7,497 nt of DNA, taken from Burkholderiales bacterium (GTDB taxonomy: Bacteria > Pseudomonadota > Gammaproteobacteria > Burkholderiales > Burkholderiaceae_C). Shown here in pieces: positions 5,638-7,497 of this stretch. The stretch's first letter is position 1, and every line of letters begins with the position of its first letter. Location of the stretch: assembly GCA_947474415.1 (NCBI GenBank), contig CANJKD010000100.1, forward strand, positions 1 through 7,497, written 5' to 3'. Under the pieces are notes generated by a model. It made no database searches, was not told where the DNA came from, and worked only from the letters and a program-made list of their open reading frames with translations. A program made the translations under genes and the position numbers.

Positions 5638-6807
5638 ATGCGCTTGAACCCGTTCGTTACCACCCTCGCCCTCACCTTCTCGGCCCTGACCTCGCTCAGC
5701 GCACAGGCGCAGAACACCACGCCGATCAAGGTCGGCCTGATGCTGCCAGCCACCGGCACCTTCGCCGCTTTGGGCTCGATGATCGAGAGCGGCTTCAAGC
5801 TCTACGTGCAGGAACAGGGCGGCAAGCTCGCCGGCCGCGAGATCCAGTACTTCAAGGTCGACGACGAGTCGGAACCCTCGAAGGCCACCGACAACGTCAA
5901 CAAGCTGATCAAGCGCGACAACGTCGACGTGCTGGTGGGCACGGTGCACTCGGGCGTCGCGTTGGCGATGGCCAAGGCCGCGAAGGACAGCAACACGCTG
6001 CTGATCGTGCCGAACGCCGGCGCCGACGCCATCACCGGCGCCATGTGCGCGCCGAACATCGTGCGCAGTTCGTTCTCGAACTGGCAACCGGGCTACTCCA
6101 CTGGCGTGGTCGCGGCACAGAAGGGCTACAAGCGCGCGATGACGATCACCTGGAACTACACCGCCGGCAACGAGACGGTGAAAGGCTTCACCGAGGCCTT
6201 CGAGATGGGTGGCGGCAAGGTCATGAAAGGCCTGACGCTATCGTTCCCGAACGTCGAGTTCCAGGCCTTGCTGACCGAGATCGCGGCGCAGAAGCCCGAT
6301 GTGGTGTTCGCGTTCTTCGCCGGCGACGGTGCGGTGAAGTTCGTCAAGGACTACGCGGCCGCCGGCCTGAACAAGTCGATCCCGCTGTTCGGCTCGGGCT
6401 TCCTGACCGACGGCACGCTCGAAGCGCAGGGCGCCGCGGCGCAAGGCCTGTTCACGACGCTGCACTACGCCGACAACCTCGACACGCCACGCAACAACGC
6501 CTTCCGCAAGAGCTTCGCACTGACCTACAAGGCCAATGCCGACGTCTACGCGGTGCAGGGCTACGACGCCGCACAGATCCTGGCCGCCGGCCTGAAGGCC
6601 GTGAACGGCGACCTGAGCAAGCGCGAAGCACTCACCGCTGCGATGCACAAGACCACGGTCGACAGCCCGCGCGGCAAGTTCACGCTCTCACCCGCTGGTA
6701 ACCCGGTGCAGGACATGTACCTGCGCGAGGCCAAGGGCATCAACAACGAGTTCCGCGGGGTGGCGGTGAAGGCCCTGGCCGACCCGGCGAGGGGCTGCAA
6801 GTTGTGA
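5638..6807 (+). CDS. ABC transporter periplasmic substrate-binding protein, aromatic-acid type
   Basis: Protein of 389 residues, the usual length for a branched-chain-amino-acid-type (Peripla_BP_6) binding protein. Residues 1-24 form a signal peptide with a hydrophobic core and cleavage near AQA-Q. The mature protein starts with IKVGLMLPATGTFAALG (30-46), the ligand-contact loop, then DDESEPSKATDNVNKLI, in which this family usually supports the first domain. Two cysteines, in GAMCAPN (Cys137) and the C-terminal GCKL (Cys387), could form a disulfide in the periplasm. The ATG has GAGGA seven bases upstream. It lies 90 bp after the amidohydrolase on the same strand and is probably co-transcribed. 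From memory, similar proteins near hydroxycinnamate genes (for example CouP of Rhodopseudomonas palustris) bind p-coumarate and related acids, which fits here; the ligand is inferred. No permease or ATPase gene follows in the window, so it must share a transporter encoded elsewhere, perhaps that of the binding protein at the left edge. Confidence 0.9.
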   Translation: MRLNPFVTTLALTFSALTSLSAQAQNTTPIKVGLMLPATGTFAALGSMIESGFKLYVQEQGGKLAGREIQYFKVDDESEPSKATDNVNKLIKRDNVDVLVGTVHSGVALAMAKAAKDSNTLLIVPNAGADAITGAMCAPNIVRSSFSNWQPGYSTGVVAAQKGYKRAMTITWNYTAGNETVKGFTEAFEMGGGKVMKGLTLSFPNVEFQALLTEIAAQKPDVVFAFFAGDGAVKFVKDYAAAGLNKSIPLFGSGFLTDGTLEAQGAAAQGLFTTLHYADNLDTPRNNAFRKSFALTYKANADVYAVQGYDAAQILAAGLKAVNGDLSKREALTAAMHKTTVDSPRGKFTLSPAGNPVQDMYLREAKGINNEFRGVAVKALADPARGCKL

Positions 6808-6872
6808 TGTGAAGGCGCGGCGCCGGTTGTGGCAAGCTACGGCATGTCGAACCAAGTTGGCGGGAGTTCCGC

Positions 6873-7100
6873 ATGAAGACCAGCCTCGAAGTGTTGGAAG
6901 CCGAAGCCCCGAAACTCGGCCCTGCGGGTCGCTCGCACCTCCTCGAGCGGCTCATCGGAAGCCGTGATTTGGCCCCTGAAGTCGAGCAAGCCTGGGAACG
7001 CGAAGCGGACGTTAGGGAAGCCGAGCTTGAATCCGGCCTTGTCGCGCCAGTGCCTGGCCATGAAGCCATGGCTCGCCTTCGGGCAGGGCGTTCTCGGTGA
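6873..7100 (+). CDS. Addiction-module antitoxin (TIGR02574 / Unstab_antitox type)
   Basis: Small acidic-basic protein of 75 residues. Its pattern, EVLEAEAPKLGPAGRSHLLE, a central PEVEQAWEREADVREAELESG and a C-terminal VPGHEAMARLRA, matches the short putative addiction-module antitoxins that pair with RelE/ParE toxins, in particular the L-x-P-A-x-R-x-x-L-L-E-x-L-I core and the W-x-x-E-A/E-x-R-x-x-E-L-E-x-G segment. The expected role is to bind and neutralise the toxin and repress the shared promoter. The ATG has GGGAG six bases upstream. Its stop overlaps the GTG start of the toxin gene by 4 bp (GTGA), the normal arrangement. It begins 65 bp after the binding-protein gene. The reading frame is complete, but since the partner toxin is broken, it may be drifting too; the tail AGRSR looks slightly irregular. 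Confidence 0.75.
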   Translation: MKTSLEVLEAEAPKLGPAGRSHLLERLIGSRDLAPEVEQAWEREADVREAELESGLVAPVPGHEAMARLRAGRSR

Positions 7101-7286
7101 CCTATTCGGTTCATCCTGGCGCAGAGCAGGATATCGCTGACGCCCTGGACTTTTGCACCTAAAAGGCTGGGGTTCTCGCGGCGCAGCGCTTTTTCAACGG
7201 GTTCGAGCGCACCGTCAATCTATTGGTTGAGCACCCGGGTTTTGGGACACCCACCACAAGGTGGTCGTCGAACTTTTCCACTGAGA
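7097..7286 (+). pseudogene. RelE/ParE-family toxin, degraded
   Basis: From the GTG at 7097, which overlaps the antitoxin stop, the reading is MTYSVHPGAEQDIADALDFC and one Thr, a typical RelE/ParE toxin N-terminus. An in-frame TAA at 7160-7162 then stops it after 21 codons. The same frame continues with family-like sequence, KAGVLAAQRFFNGFERTVN, then LLVEHPGFGTPTT. A +1 shift near 7262 is needed to read on into GRRTFPLR; removing T7262 restores it. Family members usually have another 25-30 residues (PYSVIYR and onward), but homology ends at 7286, where AAGGCTGG repeats begin. So there are three lesions: nonsense, frameshift and loss of the 3' end. The TAA is one base from CAA, GAA or AAA, fitting a point mutation. 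The gene should give no active toxin. Confidence 0.72.
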
Positions 7287-7364
7287 AAGGCTGGAAAAGG
7301 CTGGGGTCACAAAAGACTGAATGAAGGCTGGGGTCGAAGGCTGGGGTCACGAAGGCTGGGGTCA
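7287..7364 (+). repeat. Short interrupted AAGGCTGGGGTC(A) repeat array
   Basis: Four full copies of AAGGCTGGGGTC begin at 7297, 7324, 7337 and 7352; three of them extend to ...GGGGTCA, and a partial AAGGCTGG lies at 7287. Copies are spaced 27, 13 and 15 bp apart. The last copy runs into GGTCTTAAATATAAAC, giving GGGGTCAGGTCTT, which resembles the GGGGTCAGGTCTT ends of REP-like sequences associated with RAYT (IS200-like Y1) transposases, as far as I recall. The array directly replaces the missing toxin C-terminus. Confidence 0.7.
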
Positions 7365-7497
7365 GGTCTTAAATATAAACCCATGAGCCGGTCCAGGACC
7401 ACGGGGTCCGTCGGGCTTGAACCGAGCCTGCTGATATTGATTCGGCCCAAAGAAATAGGAACTTTTAGGTGAACGTAAGCTCCAAGATGGATGGACA
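7365..7497. other. Right-edge segment without a convincing gene
   Basis: After the repeat array the sequence is less GC-rich. It holds a small perfect palindrome, GGTCC-A-GGACC (7390-7400). At the very edge AGGAA (7457-7461) lies seven bases before a GTG at 7469, which opens MNVSSKMDG and leaves the window. This could be the start of a gene, perhaps part of a mobile element, but nine codons are too few to say. The reading frame that runs through the repeats up to 7472 has no protein-like composition. Confidence 0.35.

Noticed and set aside
4597..6087. Minus-strand reading frame of 496 codons opposite the amidohydrolase and binding protein
   Set aside because: It spans two clear plus-strand genes and their gap; the sequence is Val/Arg/His/Asp-rich antisense noise.
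7287..7364. CRISPR array
   Set aside because: Units are only 12-13 bp, spacing is irregular (13-27 bp) with no unique spacers of constant length, and no cas genes are present.
7227..7472. 81-codon reading frame across the repeat array
   Set aside because: Its first part is the frameshifted toxin remnant (GRRTFPLR) and the rest is translated repeat sequence, so it is not an independent gene.

Overview
The window is GC-rich DNA with strong G/C third-position bias. Its gene content is typical of Betaproteobacteria of the order Burkholderiales (Rubrivivax/Leptothrix/Variovorax-like soil or freshwater bacteria): feruloyl-CoA-synthase-type ligase, branched-chain-amino-acid-type ABC binding proteins and a chromosomal RelE/ParE-type module. 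The genus assignment is inference, since no rRNA or other marker gene is present.

Left part (1-4317, minus strand). Five genes are packed head to tail and read right to left: enoyl-CoA hydratase (4317-3508), feruloyl-CoA-synthase-like acyl-CoA ligase (3511-1658, ATGA overlap with the hydratase), SDR 3-hydroxyacyl-CoA dehydrogenase (1617-853), 4-hydroxybenzoyl-CoA-thioesterase-like hotdog protein (716-282), and the start of an ABC-transporter periplasmic binding protein (243 to beyond position 1). This looks like one operon.

Centre (4318-4683). A 366-bp divergent intergenic region carries two AT-rich islands in an otherwise GC-rich background. The one beside the hydratase contains a perfect 9-bp inverted repeat (4333-4355) overlapping a plausible sigma70 promoter, which looks like a repressor operator. 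Middle-right (4684-6807, plus strand): an ACMSD-type amidohydrolase (4684-5547) followed 90 bp later by a complete ABC-transporter substrate-binding protein with a signal peptide (5638-6807).

Read together, the genes describe uptake and CoA-dependent beta-oxidative side-chain shortening of a phenylpropenoate such as p-coumarate or ferulate. Binding proteins capture the substrate, the ligase makes the aryl-enoyl-CoA, the hydratase adds water, the SDR oxidises the 3-hydroxyacyl-CoA, a cleavage step removes acetyl units, and the thioesterase frees the aromatic acid (for example 4-hydroxybenzoate). No thiolase is in the window; the divergently transcribed amidohydrolase is the most interesting candidate for the missing cleavage step. 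The substrate is inferred, not shown.

Right end (6808-7497). A small toxin-antitoxin remnant: an apparently intact antitoxin (6873-7100) overlaps by 4 bp a RelE/ParE toxin gene broken by an in-frame TAA, a +1 frameshift and loss of its 3' end. The toxin homology runs straight into a short array of AAGGCTGGGGTC(A) repeats (7287-7364), which ends in a sequence resembling REP elements linked to RAYT transposases. No convincing gene is visible from 7365 to the edge.
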